Below are positions 27,001 through 35,446 of a stretch of DNA of 64,000 nucleotides, one piece after another; position 1 is the stretch's first letter; the number at the start of each line of letters is the position of its first letter. This DNA comes from Niabella yanshanensis (GTDB lineage Bacteria > Bacteroidota > Bacteroidia > Chitinophagales > Chitinophagaceae): assembly GCF_034424215.1 (NCBI RefSeq), contig NZ_CP139960.1, positions 372,001 through 436,000 on the forward strand, written 5' to 3'. A model generated the notes under the pieces. It did not search any database. It was not told the origin of the DNA and saw only the letters and a list, made by a program, of their open reading frames with translations. A program made the translations under genes and the position numbers.

Positions 27001-28398
27001 ATGAAAAGAAAAGATTTCTTTAAGACTTCATCCCTCGCGTTTTTAGGAACAGCGTTAACTCCGTCAATTTCCGCCAACTCCCGTACCGGAAAAAGGAGCT
27101 TTCAAACCGCGAAAAATATCATATTTCTTGTAAGTGATGGTATGAGTAACGGTACCCTTTCTATGGCCGACCTGTTGATGCAGCGCCAATACGGGAAAAG
27201 AAGTACCTGGTTAACTTTATACGACGAGCATTTGGTATCCCGCGCATTGATGGACACAGCGTCAGCCAATTCCTTTGTAACTGATTCAGCGGCCGCCAGC
27301 AGTTCATGGGGTGGTGGCATAAGAGTCAATAATGGCGCATTGAATGTGAATGCGGATGGGTCGGAAAATAAGCCCATTCTACAGAAATTTAAAGACGCCG
27401 GAAAATCGGTGGGTTGTGTTACAACCGTGCCGATAACCCATGCAACACCTGCCGGTTTTTGTGTTACCAGTAAAAAAAGAGATGACCAGTCCGAAATCGC
27501 CTTAAAATATTTATCGCTTCGTTTTGATGTTATGATGGGAGGCGGGTTGGAATACTTTAGTAAGGAAAAAAGAAGCGATAGACAGGATGTATTCAAGCTT
27601 TTTAAGGATAGCGGTTTCGCAGTAGTGCGTGACAAAAAAGCAATGCTTGAATTGGATCATAACAAACCGGTATTGGGCGTTTTTCACGAAGCAGGCCTTC
27701 CCTTTGCTTTGGATGCAGCCCATCAGCCGGAGAAGAGCAATCTGCCTACCCTGGCTGAAATGACCGGGAAAGCCATTTCAATCTTAAGCAGGAATCAGAA
27801 GGGTTTTGTTCTGCAGGTGGAAGGAGGAAAAGTAGATTGGGCGGCCCATGCCAACGACTGTGGCGCCCTGCTTTACGATCAGCTTGCTTTTGACGAAGCA
27901 GTAAAAGTGGCGTTCGATTTTGCGCAAAAGGATAAAGAAACCCTGGTGGTTATTACTACCGATCATGGCAATGCCAATCCCGGATTATTCTATGGCAGTA
28001 AAGCAAATAGCAATTTTGATACTATTATAAAACACAGGTTTACCAATGAATGGATTTTGAATGGAGTTAATAGTCAGACTTCGGCTACTTTGTTAAGGGA
28101 CCGGGTGATGGAGGCTCAGGGATGGATTTTGACAGATGAAGAAGCCAGAGAACTATTGGCTTACTACGTCCATCTATCCGACGAGGGACTATACAATCCC
28201 CGCCATCTCCCGTTTAAACGGTTTGCCCAACTCCAGGAAAAGCACACATCGGTGGGATGGGGCTCAATGGATCATTCGGGAGATTATGTAGAGCTGGCCA
28301 TGTACGGTCCCGGCCGCGAACTATTGCAACCCTTTATTAAAAATTACGAATTGCATCAGCTGATGCTTGACGCGACAGCAATAAAACACTATAGCTAA
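27001..28398 (+). CDS. Alkaline phosphatase (PhoA-type fold)
   Basis: A 465-residue exported phosphatase. The N-terminus MKRKDFFKTSSLAFLGTALT resembles the export signals of Bacteroidetes Tat-like proteins. Motifs are FLVSDGMSNG (metal), the nucleophile region VTDSAAASSSW with the Ser in TDSA, THATPAGF, VEGGKVDWAAHANDCG, and the zinc ligands TTDHGN and MDHSGDYV. It hydrolyses phosphate monoesters and needs zinc and magnesium. It lies 33 bp before an ABC-transporter operon of the zinc-starvation type, so it may be a zinc-dependent enzyme made under zinc limitation or may serve that operon in another way. Confidence 0.93.
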   Translation: MKRKDFFKTSSLAFLGTALTPSISANSRTGKRSFQTAKNIIFLVSDGMSNGTLSMADLLMQRQYGKRSTWLTLYDEHLVSRALMDTASANSFVTDSAAASSSWGGGIRVNNGALNVNADGSENKPILQKFKDAGKSVGCVTTVPITHATPAGFCVTSKKRDDQSEIALKYLSLRFDVMMGGGLEYFSKEKRSDRQDVFKLFKDSGFAVVRDKKAMLELDHNKPVLGVFHEAGLPFALDAAHQPEKSNLPTLAEMTGKAISILSRNQKGFVLQVEGGKVDWAAHANDCGALLYDQLAFDEAVKVAFDFAQKDKETLVVITTDHGNANPGLFYGSKANSNFDTIIKHRFTNEWILNGVNSQTSATLLRDRVMEAQGWILTDEEARELLAYYVHLSDEGLYNPRHLPFKRFAQLQEKHTSVGWGSMDHSGDYVELAMYGPGRELLQPFIKNYELHQLMLDATAIKHYS

Positions 28399-28430
28399 AT
28401 TAATATTCTGCATCCTTCAATCTGATTGAA

Positions 28431-29057
28431 ATGATATTTACAAAAAATCTGTATTTCTCTTATAATGATATAAAATTTGATTTTCCGGATATCCATGTTT
28501 CTAACGGAAACGCTCTATTGATCACCGGGCCTTCGGGTAAAGGCAAAACAACTTTATTGCACCTGCTTGGCGGGTTATTGAAAGCTGATTCCGGACTGGT
28601 AGGTGTCCGGGGAACCGATATAACTGCTTTAAAAGGAAAGCATCTTGATCAGTTCAGAAGGAACAATATAGGCATCATTTTTCAGCAGGCGCATTATATA
28701 GCTTCCGTTTCAGTTGTTGATAATTTACTGCTGGCTTCCAACATTGCAGGCAAAAAACAACAAAGAGAACGGGCTATGCAGTTGCTCAACTTGCTGGGAA
28801 TAGCAGAAAAAGCAAAGAAAAAGCCAGGGGTGCTTAGCCTGGGCCAGCAACAGCGGCTTTCCATTGCAAGGGCTTTAATGAATTACCCGAATTTTCTGTT
28901 GGCAGATGAGCCCACTTCAAGTCTGGATGATAACAATTGCCTGAAGGTAACCGAACTGCTACTGGCTGAATCGAGGCATAGTAATGCAGCCCTTATCGTG
29001 GTTTCTCATGATCAGCGCCTGCAATCCTTATTCAATCAAAAAATAGTACTTCAATGA
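28431..29057 (+). CDS. ABC transporter ATP-binding protein (LolD/MacB type)
   Basis: A 208-residue ATPase. Walker A is GPSGKGKTT (33-41), Q-loop IIFQQAHYI, signature LSLGQQQRLS, Walker B FLLADEPTSSLD and the switch His in VVSHD. It belongs to the LolD/MacB group. It overlaps the permease gene by 4 bases. The set ATPase-permease-DUF3299 protein matches the Zur-controlled PA4064-PA4066 genes of Pseudomonas aeruginosa, which I use as the model for its zinc-related role. Confidence 0.93.
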   Translation: MIFTKNLYFSYNDIKFDFPDIHVSNGNALLITGPSGKGKTTLLHLLGGLLKADSGLVGVRGTDITALKGKHLDQFRRNNIGIIFQQAHYIASVSVVDNLLLASNIAGKKQQRERAMQLLNLLGIAEKAKKKPGVLSLGQQQRLSIARALMNYPNFLLADEPTSSLDDNNCLKVTELLLAESRHSNAALIVVSHDQRLQSLFNQKIVLQ

Positions 29058-30313
29058 TCAGGCTGGCTTTTAAGAATCTAATACATAACGGGCTGAGTTC
29101 AGCTTTAAGCTGGATCTCTTTGTCTTTAAGCGTTTGTATTGTATCGATACTGATGGTAGTACAAAACAATTATGAAAAACATTTTTTAAGAAGCATAGAC
29201 GGCATTGATATGGTGCTGGGCGCAAAAGGCAGCCCGCTTCAGTTAATATTGTCTTCGGTTTTTCATATGGATGCCCCAACCGGCAATATTTCTTTTGAGG
29301 AAGCTCAAAAATGGATGAATCATCCGTATGTGAAGCAGGCAATTCCATTAGCTTACGGCGATTCATATAAGGGCAGGGCCATCGTGGGCTCAGATCCGTC
29401 GCTGCTACGACACTATGGAGGCCGCATAACCGGAGGACGCATATTTGCCCAGGATTTTGAAGTGGTGATAGGGAGTAACACAGCGCAAAAGCTACTGCTA
29501 CAGCCGGGGCAACAATTTTATGGTGCTCATGGCCGGGACGAACATGGTGAGGAACATAAGGAGCACCCTTACACGGTTACAGGTGTGCTGGCTCCAACCG
29601 GAACTGTTTTAGATGATATAATTGTTAGCAATATTGAAAGCGTATGGAAAATACATGAACCCCATAGCCATGATCATCAGGTGCAGGCTACTCCCGGACA
29701 ACGGTTGCCGGGATCCAGCCCTGGTGCGCATCAGCACGGTGAAGTGGACAGATCAGGTGGGGCAAAAAAAGAACTGACTGCTGTTTTAATCCGCTTTAAA
29801 AATCCAATGGGAATAGTACAGCTACCCAGGATGATTAACACGCAAAGCAGCTTGATGCCGGCTATCCCGGCCATTGAGATCAACCGTATGTTTTCTACCC
29901 TGGGTATTGGAATTGATATACTGACTTATATTGGAGCAGGTATTATGCTGTTGTCGGCTTTCAGCATCTTTGTGTCACTCTACAATTCGTTAGCAGCAAG
30001 AAAATACGAGACGGCTTTACTTCGTGCAACCGGTACCTCCAGATGGAAGATTATTTTATTGTTTTTAAGTGAAGGGCTCCTGCTGGGTTTAGGAGGGGTT
30101 ATTGCCGGCATATTTCTTAGCCGGTGTCTTTTGCTTTTTATAACAGGTTATTTCTCTACAGCTTATCACATGAATATCGCGGTTGCAGGGGGGCTGCTCA
30201 ACCGGGAGTTGTATTTGATGGCGGGAGCGATGCTCATTACCCTTTTTGCTGCAATGATACCTGCATTAAAAGCCGGTTTTCTTAATCTTTCAAAAGCTCT
30301 GGCTCATGGATAA
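29054..30313 (+). CDS. FtsX-like ABC permease with His-rich extracytoplasmic insert
   Basis: A 419-residue permease. It has one N-terminal helix (about 15-35), a large periplasmic domain (about 40-290) and three C-terminal helices in an FtsX domain (about 290-415; KYETALLRATGTSRWKIILLFLSEG). The periplasmic part carries two His-rich runs, GRDEHGEEHKEHPY and HEPHSHDHQ, plus GAHQHGEVD, which look like a zinc-binding loop. It overlaps the next gene by 8 bases. It probably works with the ATPase before it. Whether it moves zinc or a carrier molecule is not shown by the sequence. Confidence 0.92.
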   Translation: MIRLAFKNLIHNGLSSALSWISLSLSVCIVSILMVVQNNYEKHFLRSIDGIDMVLGAKGSPLQLILSSVFHMDAPTGNISFEEAQKWMNHPYVKQAIPLAYGDSYKGRAIVGSDPSLLRHYGGRITGGRIFAQDFEVVIGSNTAQKLLLQPGQQFYGAHGRDEHGEEHKEHPYTVTGVLAPTGTVLDDIIVSNIESVWKIHEPHSHDHQVQATPGQRLPGSSPGAHQHGEVDRSGGAKKELTAVLIRFKNPMGIVQLPRMINTQSSLMPAIPAIEINRMFSTLGIGIDILTYIGAGIMLLSAFSIFVSLYNSLAARKYETALLRATGTSRWKIILLFLSEGLLLGLGGVIAGIFLSRCLLLFITGYFSTAYHMNIAVAGGLLNRELYLMAGAMLITLFAAMIPALKAGFLNLSKALAHG

Positions 30314-30866
30314 AATTAACAGGCCAATCATCTGGACGGCAGTAATCCTTTTGTTGATGACTACTGATTTTTCTTCCATGTGCAGGCATGAAGTAAAAGG
30401 TGCAAATGCCTTTACTTATCATATTGGTGGGGCGCCACCCGGTCGTAATGATCCAGCTCCCGGGTGGGACCGGTCACAAAACACAGCTGGTAAAATAAGC
30501 TGGAAACAACTTGCTGATGTAAGTTATGTCTTAAAATATAATAAGCAGTTTGACGGAGATATTATGCATCCGGTATTTGGCGCTGCTGTAAAAAAACTGG
30601 CCGGTAAAGAGTGGATGATAGAAGGGTATATGATTCCGCTGGATATAAAAAGCGGGCTGTATGCAGTGTCCGGCAATCCTTATGCCGCATGCTTCTTTTG
30701 CGGCGCAGCAGGAGTAGAGTCTGTTGTATCCTTAAAATTTAAGAATATGCCAAGACGTTACCAGACCGATGAGTATTGTTTAATGAAAGGGGTTTTGGCG
30801 CTCAATGATGACAATGTAAATGATTTTATATACCTGTTTAAAAATGCTGAAGAGGTTAGAAAATAG
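30306..30866 (+). CDS. DUF3299 protein
   Basis: A 186-residue exported protein. After a hydrophobic N-terminus it has the DUF3299 core: ISWKQLADVSYV, IMHPVFGAAVKKLAGKEWMIEGYMIPLD, and the cysteine pair in AACFFCGAAGVESVV. The protein is a standard partner of this type of ABC transporter (PA4066 in the Pseudomonas model). The CxxC could bind metal or be redox-active. It overlaps the permease gene by 8 bases, so it is the last gene of the unit. Confidence 0.88.
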   Translation: MDKINRPIIWTAVILLLMTTDFSSMCRHEVKGANAFTYHIGGAPPGRNDPAPGWDRSQNTAGKISWKQLADVSYVLKYNKQFDGDIMHPVFGAAVKKLAGKEWMIEGYMIPLDIKSGLYAVSGNPYAACFFCGAAGVESVVSLKFKNMPRRYQTDEYCLMKGVLALNDDNVNDFIYLFKNAEEVRK

Positions 30867-31318
30867 TGCCGCTGACGCGTTGTGAAATGGATGTGGTCAG
30901 AAATAACCTCTTTACCCGGGCTGAACAACCTGCATGTTACACCTGCCGTAAAATGATGCTGGAACTTTTATTAATGTTGATGTGGCCTTGTCGCATTACG
31001 ATATTGAGCATCGATACAACCCAGATTTAAGCGCATAACCATATACTGTACTTTGCAGACATTTGTGAAGAAAGGTATTCTTTAAATCATTCCGCCCTGA
31101 ATAGCTGTACGCTTACACACTTAAGTCAGTTTGCAATAAAGAACGGCGGCAGCATATTTATTGCTGTGTACCAATTTGCCGGAAAATCACCTTTGTCCGT
31201 TACAGACAGTCATGGAGTAAAGAATCACCGGACAGTTCTGCCGCGCGAAATGAACCCCTGATAGGAGGGGAGTGTAGTAGCTGTGTTAACAAGAGGAAGG
31301 ATAGAGAAAAATAATTAT

Positions 31319-31370
31319 TGCAACAATGATGCAATAATTAAAAATCCTCTATATTTGCAACATTGTTGCA
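31319..31370 (+). promoter_or_regulatory. Two 15-bp palindromic operators over the MerC-gene promoter
   Basis: TGCAACAATGATGCA (31319-31333) and TGCAACATTGTTGCA (31356-31370) are 7-1-7 inverted repeats, the second perfect; their centres are 37 bp apart. The first site also sits in a longer perfect inverted repeat, TAATTATTGCA (31312-31322) / TGCAATAATTA (31330-31340). The -7 box TATATTTG (31350-31357) overlaps the start of the second site, and the first covers the -33 area. The layout fits a Fur-family repressor, probably Zur given the genes controlled. Confidence 0.78.
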
Positions 31371-31388
31371 TAAAATAAAGTTTGTATT

Positions 31389-31742
31389 ATGAAATCAAGG
31401 ATGTTTGACCTGTTAGGTATTTCTGCGGCTGTATTATGTTTGATACACTGCTTGCTGTTTCCTGTATTAATGCTGATTCCTTTTGGGTTTGCTCATGACG
31501 CTTATATCGATTTGGGTTTTTTGTTAATTGGTACCGCTGTTGTTTATAATGTTACCCGCAATATATCTTCCAAAAGCTTAAAAATCGCCTTTTGGCTGGC
31601 TATCGGGTTAATTTCAATTTCGGTTCTGTTGCATCTGCTTTTTCACATTCATAGCCCTCTTATTTATGTCGGGGCAGTGGTGTTGATAACCGCTCACCTC
31701 ATCAATTTTAAAAATCATAGGCACGGCCCTTCCCGGTCCTGA
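31389..31742 (+). CDS. MerC-domain membrane protein
   Basis: A 117-residue protein with four membrane helices. The first helix contains AAVLCLIHCLLFPVLMLIPF with the paired cysteines and His typical of MerC; a His-rich loop (LLHLLFHIHS) and the tail NFKNHRHGPSRS follow. MerC proteins move mercury or other soft metals across the inner membrane. In Bacteroidetes they often lie beside Fur-family genes, and here the gene is preceded by a promoter fully covered with operators. A zinc role is inferred from that context. Confidence 0.88.
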   Translation: MKSRMFDLLGISAAVLCLIHCLLFPVLMLIPFGFAHDAYIDLGFLLIGTAVVYNVTRNISSKSLKIAFWLAIGLISISVLLHLLFHIHSPLIYVGAVVLITAHLINFKNHRHGPSRS

Positions 31743-31955
31743 AAAGGAGGTCCTGCTAACGGATCTTATACCAGGATAACAAAGCCATTGCTCCTGCTAA
31801 TATATGCTTAAGGCAGAACAGGAATACCGGTGAGACGCCTGGACTTATCATGCACTAACGCCAGTCCCGCTAAAATTTGGTCTCGTAATTCATCCGCCAC
31901 AGTTAATCCTGTCGCGATGATCATACCCGGCTATAACTAAATATTCATATACTTT

Positions 31956-33206
31956 ATGACACAAAACCGTAAATCCATTTCTCAGCAGCTCAATAAATCT
32001 CTTTTAAAAAAGCTTCCAGTAACCGTGTTGAGCGGTTTCCTGGGCGCCGGTAAAACTTCTCTTCTTAATCATATTCTACACAATAAGGCAGGGTTAAAGG
32101 TAGCGGTGATTGTAAATGATATGAGCGAGGTGAATATTGATGCCCGCCTGGTAGAGCGCGAAAATACTTTATCCAGGACAGAAGAAAAACTGGTAGAAAT
32201 GAGTAATGGCTGCATCTGTTGTATGCTTAGAGAGGACCTCATGGTAGAAGTTGGAAACCTGGCCAAAGAAGGAAGATTTGATTACCTGCTAATTGAAAGC
32301 AGCGGGATCAGTGAGCCGGTACCGGTTGCGCAGACTTTTTCTTATATCGATGAAACCAACGGTATCGATCTATCGCGTTTCAGTTATATTGATACGATGG
32401 TAACAGTGGTTGATTGTTTTAATTTTTTGAGAGATTTCAGCAGCACAGCATCCTTAAAAGACAGGCACCTTACTGATATGGAAGGCGACGACAGGTCTAT
32501 CGTCAACCTGTTAACCGATCAGATTGAATTTGCCAACGTCATTATTTTAAATAAGATTGATCTAATTGATAAAGACACAATAGGCGTATTGACTGCTGCA
32601 ATAAGCAAACTCAATCCTGGTGCCAGAATTATTCCAACCTCATTTTGTAAAACAGACCCCGCCAAAATTTTGAACACAGGTCTTTTTAATTTCGAAGATG
32701 CAGAAAAAGCTGCTGGCTGGCAAAAGGAGTTACAGGCTGAAAGTCACACAGCAGAAACCGAAGCGTACGGCATTAGTTCCTTTGTGTTCAGGGATCAGCG
32801 CCCTTTTCATCCTGAACGGCTCTGGGCCTATTTAAAGGATCGGTACCCACAAGGAGTGATCAGGGCCAAAGGGCTTTTCTGGCTTGCTTCCCGGCCGGAT
32901 GACGCCCTGAATTTCTCACAGGCAGGCGCCGTGTCAAATGTGGAAAACGCTGGTGTTTGGTGGTGCAGCATGACATTTCAGGAACGGATACGTTATGCGG
33001 CTTATGTTGATAACAAAGATATAATTGAAGGACGCTGGAGCCGGCAGTGGGGCGACCGTATGAATGAGTTGGTGTTTATCGGACAGGATCTGGACAAAGA
33101 AAGCATGATCCTGGATTTGGAACAATGTCTTTTACAGGACGATGAACAATATTTATTTGATATGCGATTCCGGTTCAGAGATCCATTCCCCTTAAAATTT
33201 CATTAA
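31956..33206 (+). CDS. COG0523-family GTPase (CobW/ZigA-type metal chaperone)
   Basis: A 416-residue GTPase. The P-loop is GFLGAGKT (27-34), the conserved metal motif CxCC is in NGCICCML (about 86-92), and IESSGISEPVPV and ILNKIDL (guanine specificity) follow. A CobW C-terminal domain covers about 260-405, with SFVFRDQRPFHPERLW. Zur-controlled members of this family are thought to deliver zinc to enzymes during starvation. No separate operator was seen in the 213 bp upstream, so it may be read from the MerC promoter. Confidence 0.92.
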   Translation: MTQNRKSISQQLNKSLLKKLPVTVLSGFLGAGKTSLLNHILHNKAGLKVAVIVNDMSEVNIDARLVERENTLSRTEEKLVEMSNGCICCMLREDLMVEVGNLAKEGRFDYLLIESSGISEPVPVAQTFSYIDETNGIDLSRFSYIDTMVTVVDCFNFLRDFSSTASLKDRHLTDMEGDDRSIVNLLTDQIEFANVIILNKIDLIDKDTIGVLTAAISKLNPGARIIPTSFCKTDPAKILNTGLFNFEDAEKAAGWQKELQAESHTAETEAYGISSFVFRDQRPFHPERLWAYLKDRYPQGVIRAKGLFWLASRPDDALNFSQAGAVSNVENAGVWWCSMTFQERIRYAAYVDNKDIIEGRWSRQWGDRMNELVFIGQDLDKESMILDLEQCLLQDDEQYLFDMRFRFRDPFPLKFH

Positions 33207-33256
33207 ATGCCGTGTCTGCAGTATGTGCGTGCGTAGGTTTCCAAAGATGTCTACAA

Positions 33257-34270
33257 TTATTGAGTAGATTTTCGAATATTAAGTGCAGAAGGAAGAACAG
33301 CTTTGTAATCGTTGGTAATGCTATGTTTCTTCTTTTCAATCATGGTGATCAGCGTTTCTGCGCTGTGTTTACCGATATCGAATGCGGGTTGCGATATGGT
33401 GGTCAGCGATGGGTTAAGCAGGGGCGCTGTCTCCAGCGTTGAAAAGGCCAGTACTTTAATACGGTCGGGGATAGGAATATTTTGGTCCGCACATACCAGG
33501 AGCGTTTGTATCGCCAGTTTTTCTACAGATGCTACGATGCCATCAATTGCCGGGAACTTTTCAAGGATGGAGGCAATCTGGTCGTAGATGTTTTTGTCGT
33601 TGCTGCAATTAATGATAAAAGGGTAAGTGGCAATTTCATTTCGAATCTTGTTGATCTCATTTGCAAAGCCCGAGAACCGGTTTTGGCAGATAGCCAGGGC
33701 ATCAGAAGTAGATAGAAAAACCGGGAAACGACAGCCTTTGTCTAACAGGTGCTTTGCTGCCAGTTCTCCACATTCATAATCATTAGTAACTACTTTAGGA
33801 GCCGCATAACCCTCCAGCTCCCGGTCAAAAAATACGACCGGTATATTTTTACTTCTTAAGCTAGAAATATGGGCGGTGTCCCTGGTTTCGCTTGATACAG
33901 AAATGAGTACACCATCTACGCGGCCATTATTGCAATGGTTGATGGCCTTTTTTTCCAGTTCGAAACTTTCATGAGAAAGATAGAACAGCACATGATAACC
34001 TTTTGCCAATGCTACCTCCTGTATACCATTAATAGCAAGAGAAAAAAAACTGTCTGCTACTTCCGGAAGAACTACGGCTATAGTTTTACTCTGTTGTTTA
34101 CGCAGGCTGCTGGCATATGGATTAGGGCTATAGTTTAACTCATTGGCCAGACTGACAATCTTCTTTTTGGTGGCATCACTGATCTCGTAACTATCTTTAA
34201 GTGCTTTTGAAACGGTTGCAATAGAAAGGCCGAGCCGCTGCGCCAATTCTCTTATTGTAATATTACCCAT
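33257..34270 (-). CDS. LacI-family transcriptional repressor
   Basis: A 337-residue regulator with an N-terminal LacI HTH (ITIRELAQRLGLSIATVSKALKD, about 4-25) and hinge helix (SYSPNPYASSLRKQQ), then a periplasmic-binding-like sugar domain (about 60-335). It is divergent from the inositol oxygenase gene, and a palindrome of the LacI type lies in the 236-bp gap. It probably represses the catabolic genes at 34.5-45 kb and is released by a sugar or inositol-derived ligand. Confidence 0.92.
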   Translation of the reverse strand: MGNITIRELAQRLGLSIATVSKALKDSYEISDATKKKIVSLANELNYSPNPYASSLRKQQSKTIAVVLPEVADSFFSLAINGIQEVALAKGYHVLFYLSHESFELEKKAINHCNNGRVDGVLISVSSETRDTAHISSLRSKNIPVVFFDRELEGYAAPKVVTNDYECGELAAKHLLDKGCRFPVFLSTSDALAICQNRFSGFANEINKIRNEIATYPFIINCSNDKNIYDQIASILEKFPAIDGIVASVEKLAIQTLLVCADQNIPIPDRIKVLAFSTLETAPLLNPSLTTISQPAFDIGKHSAETLITMIEKKKHSITNDYKAVLPSALNIRKSTQ

Positions 34271-34313
34271 GAGCCACCGTCTTTTTGGTCTTTTTTCTGA
34301 AATCCATTACAAT

Positions 34314-34335
34314 TTTACGAAAACGGTTTCGTAAA
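34314..34335. promoter_or_regulatory. LacI-type operator
   Basis: TTTACGAAA (34314-34322) and TTTCGTAAA (34327-34335) form a perfect 9-bp inverted repeat around ACGG. It starts 44 bp upstream of the LacI start codon, in the gap shared with the inositol oxygenase gene. Confidence 0.75.
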
Positions 34336-34393
34336 TAAAGATTTTCGAAATAATAAAAATTACAGTTAAAACATTGACTTTTGAATTGAACTT

Positions 34394-34407
34394 CGAAAAC
34401 GATTTGC
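34394..34407. promoter_or_regulatory. Second, weaker LacI-type operator
   Basis: CGAAAACGATTTGC shares the CGAAAACGrTTT core of the site at 34314-34335. It lies 100 bp upstream of the inositol oxygenase start and could give looping with the first site. A further TTTCGAAA palindrome is at 34343-34350. Confidence 0.5.
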
Positions 34408-34506
34408 ATAAACAACATACAAGGTCACTTTAGTGCTGTACAACCAGCAGGAAAAGACCAGCAAAGCGTTTCCTTCTGCCATTAATAAAACAACAAATTG
34501 CCAGTT

Positions 34507-35382
34507 ATGAATAATGAAAAGTTTGAGGCAGTACCTCTGGGTAATCTCGATGAATGGGAAGATGATCTTTTAAGACGCTATCCCGATCCGGACGCAATCG
34601 CCACTGCAAAGGCTACAGATGAATACAGGAATTATGAAACGCCTGCACGCGATACGGTAAAAGAGTTTTACCGGCTCAATCATAAACACCAGACTTTTGA
34701 CTTTGTTCTGCAAAAACGAAATGAATTTCTTCAGTTCAACAAGCGGGAAATGACTGTATGGGAAGCCTTTGACTTCCTGAATCAGCTGGTTGACGACTCC
34801 GACCCGGATACCGACCTGGACCAGATGCAGCACCTGCTGCAGACTTCTGAAGCAATTCGCCGCGATGGACACCCCGACTGGATGGTATTGGTTGGATTAA
34901 TGCACGACATGGGTAAAGTGCTGTGTCTTTTTGGTGAACCACAGTGGGCAGTGGTAGGAGATACGTTCCCGGTAGGATGCGCCTTTTCCGATAAAGTTAT
35001 TTTTCCCGAGTTCTTCTCCCAGAACCCCGATAATACCAACACTGCATATAACAGCAAATTTGGAGTATATGAGCCTAATTGCGGTCTTAGAAATATTAAT
35101 ATGTCCTGGGGACACGATGAGTATGTGTACCAGATGCTGAAAGATTATCTCCCTGAAGAAGGCCTGTACATGCTGCGTTATCACTCCTTTTATGCCTGGC
35201 ATCGCGAAGGTGGGTACGATCATTTGCTGGATGATCATGACAGGAAAATGTTAAAATGGGTACAGCTTTTTAATCCTTATGATCTCTATTCCAAGAACCC
35301 TGAGCCACCGGACTGGACGAAACTAAGGCCTTATTATGAAGACCTGGTATCGAAATATCTGCCATCCACTTTAAAATTCTAG
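34507..35382 (+). CDS. Myo-inositol oxygenase
   Basis: A 291-residue protein of the MIOX family, from the ATG at 34507; the frame opens at TTG 34498. Family landmarks are MTVWEAFDFLNQLVDDSDPDTDL, HPDWMVLVGLMHDMGKVL with the HD pair, GLRNINMSWGHDEYV, and MLRYHSFYAWH, giving the His/Asp ligands of the di-iron centre. It oxidises myo-inositol with O2 to D-glucuronate in the cytoplasm. It is the first gene after the LacI operators and precedes a SusC/SusD pair, an unusual place for MIOX. Confidence 0.95.
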   Translation: MNNEKFEAVPLGNLDEWEDDLLRRYPDPDAIATAKATDEYRNYETPARDTVKEFYRLNHKHQTFDFVLQKRNEFLQFNKREMTVWEAFDFLNQLVDDSDPDTDLDQMQHLLQTSEAIRRDGHPDWMVLVGLMHDMGKVLCLFGEPQWAVVGDTFPVGCAFSDKVIFPEFFSQNPDNTNTAYNSKFGVYEPNCGLRNINMSWGHDEYVYQMLKDYLPEEGLYMLRYHSFYAWHREGGYDHLLDDHDRKMLKWVQLFNPYDLYSKNPEPPDWTKLRPYYEDLVSKYLPSTLKF

Positions 35383-35446
35383 TAGCAACCATCACTAATA
35401 CTGTTTTAAACCTTAATTAATTTTTTTCAAGTCTTAAAAACTGCAT

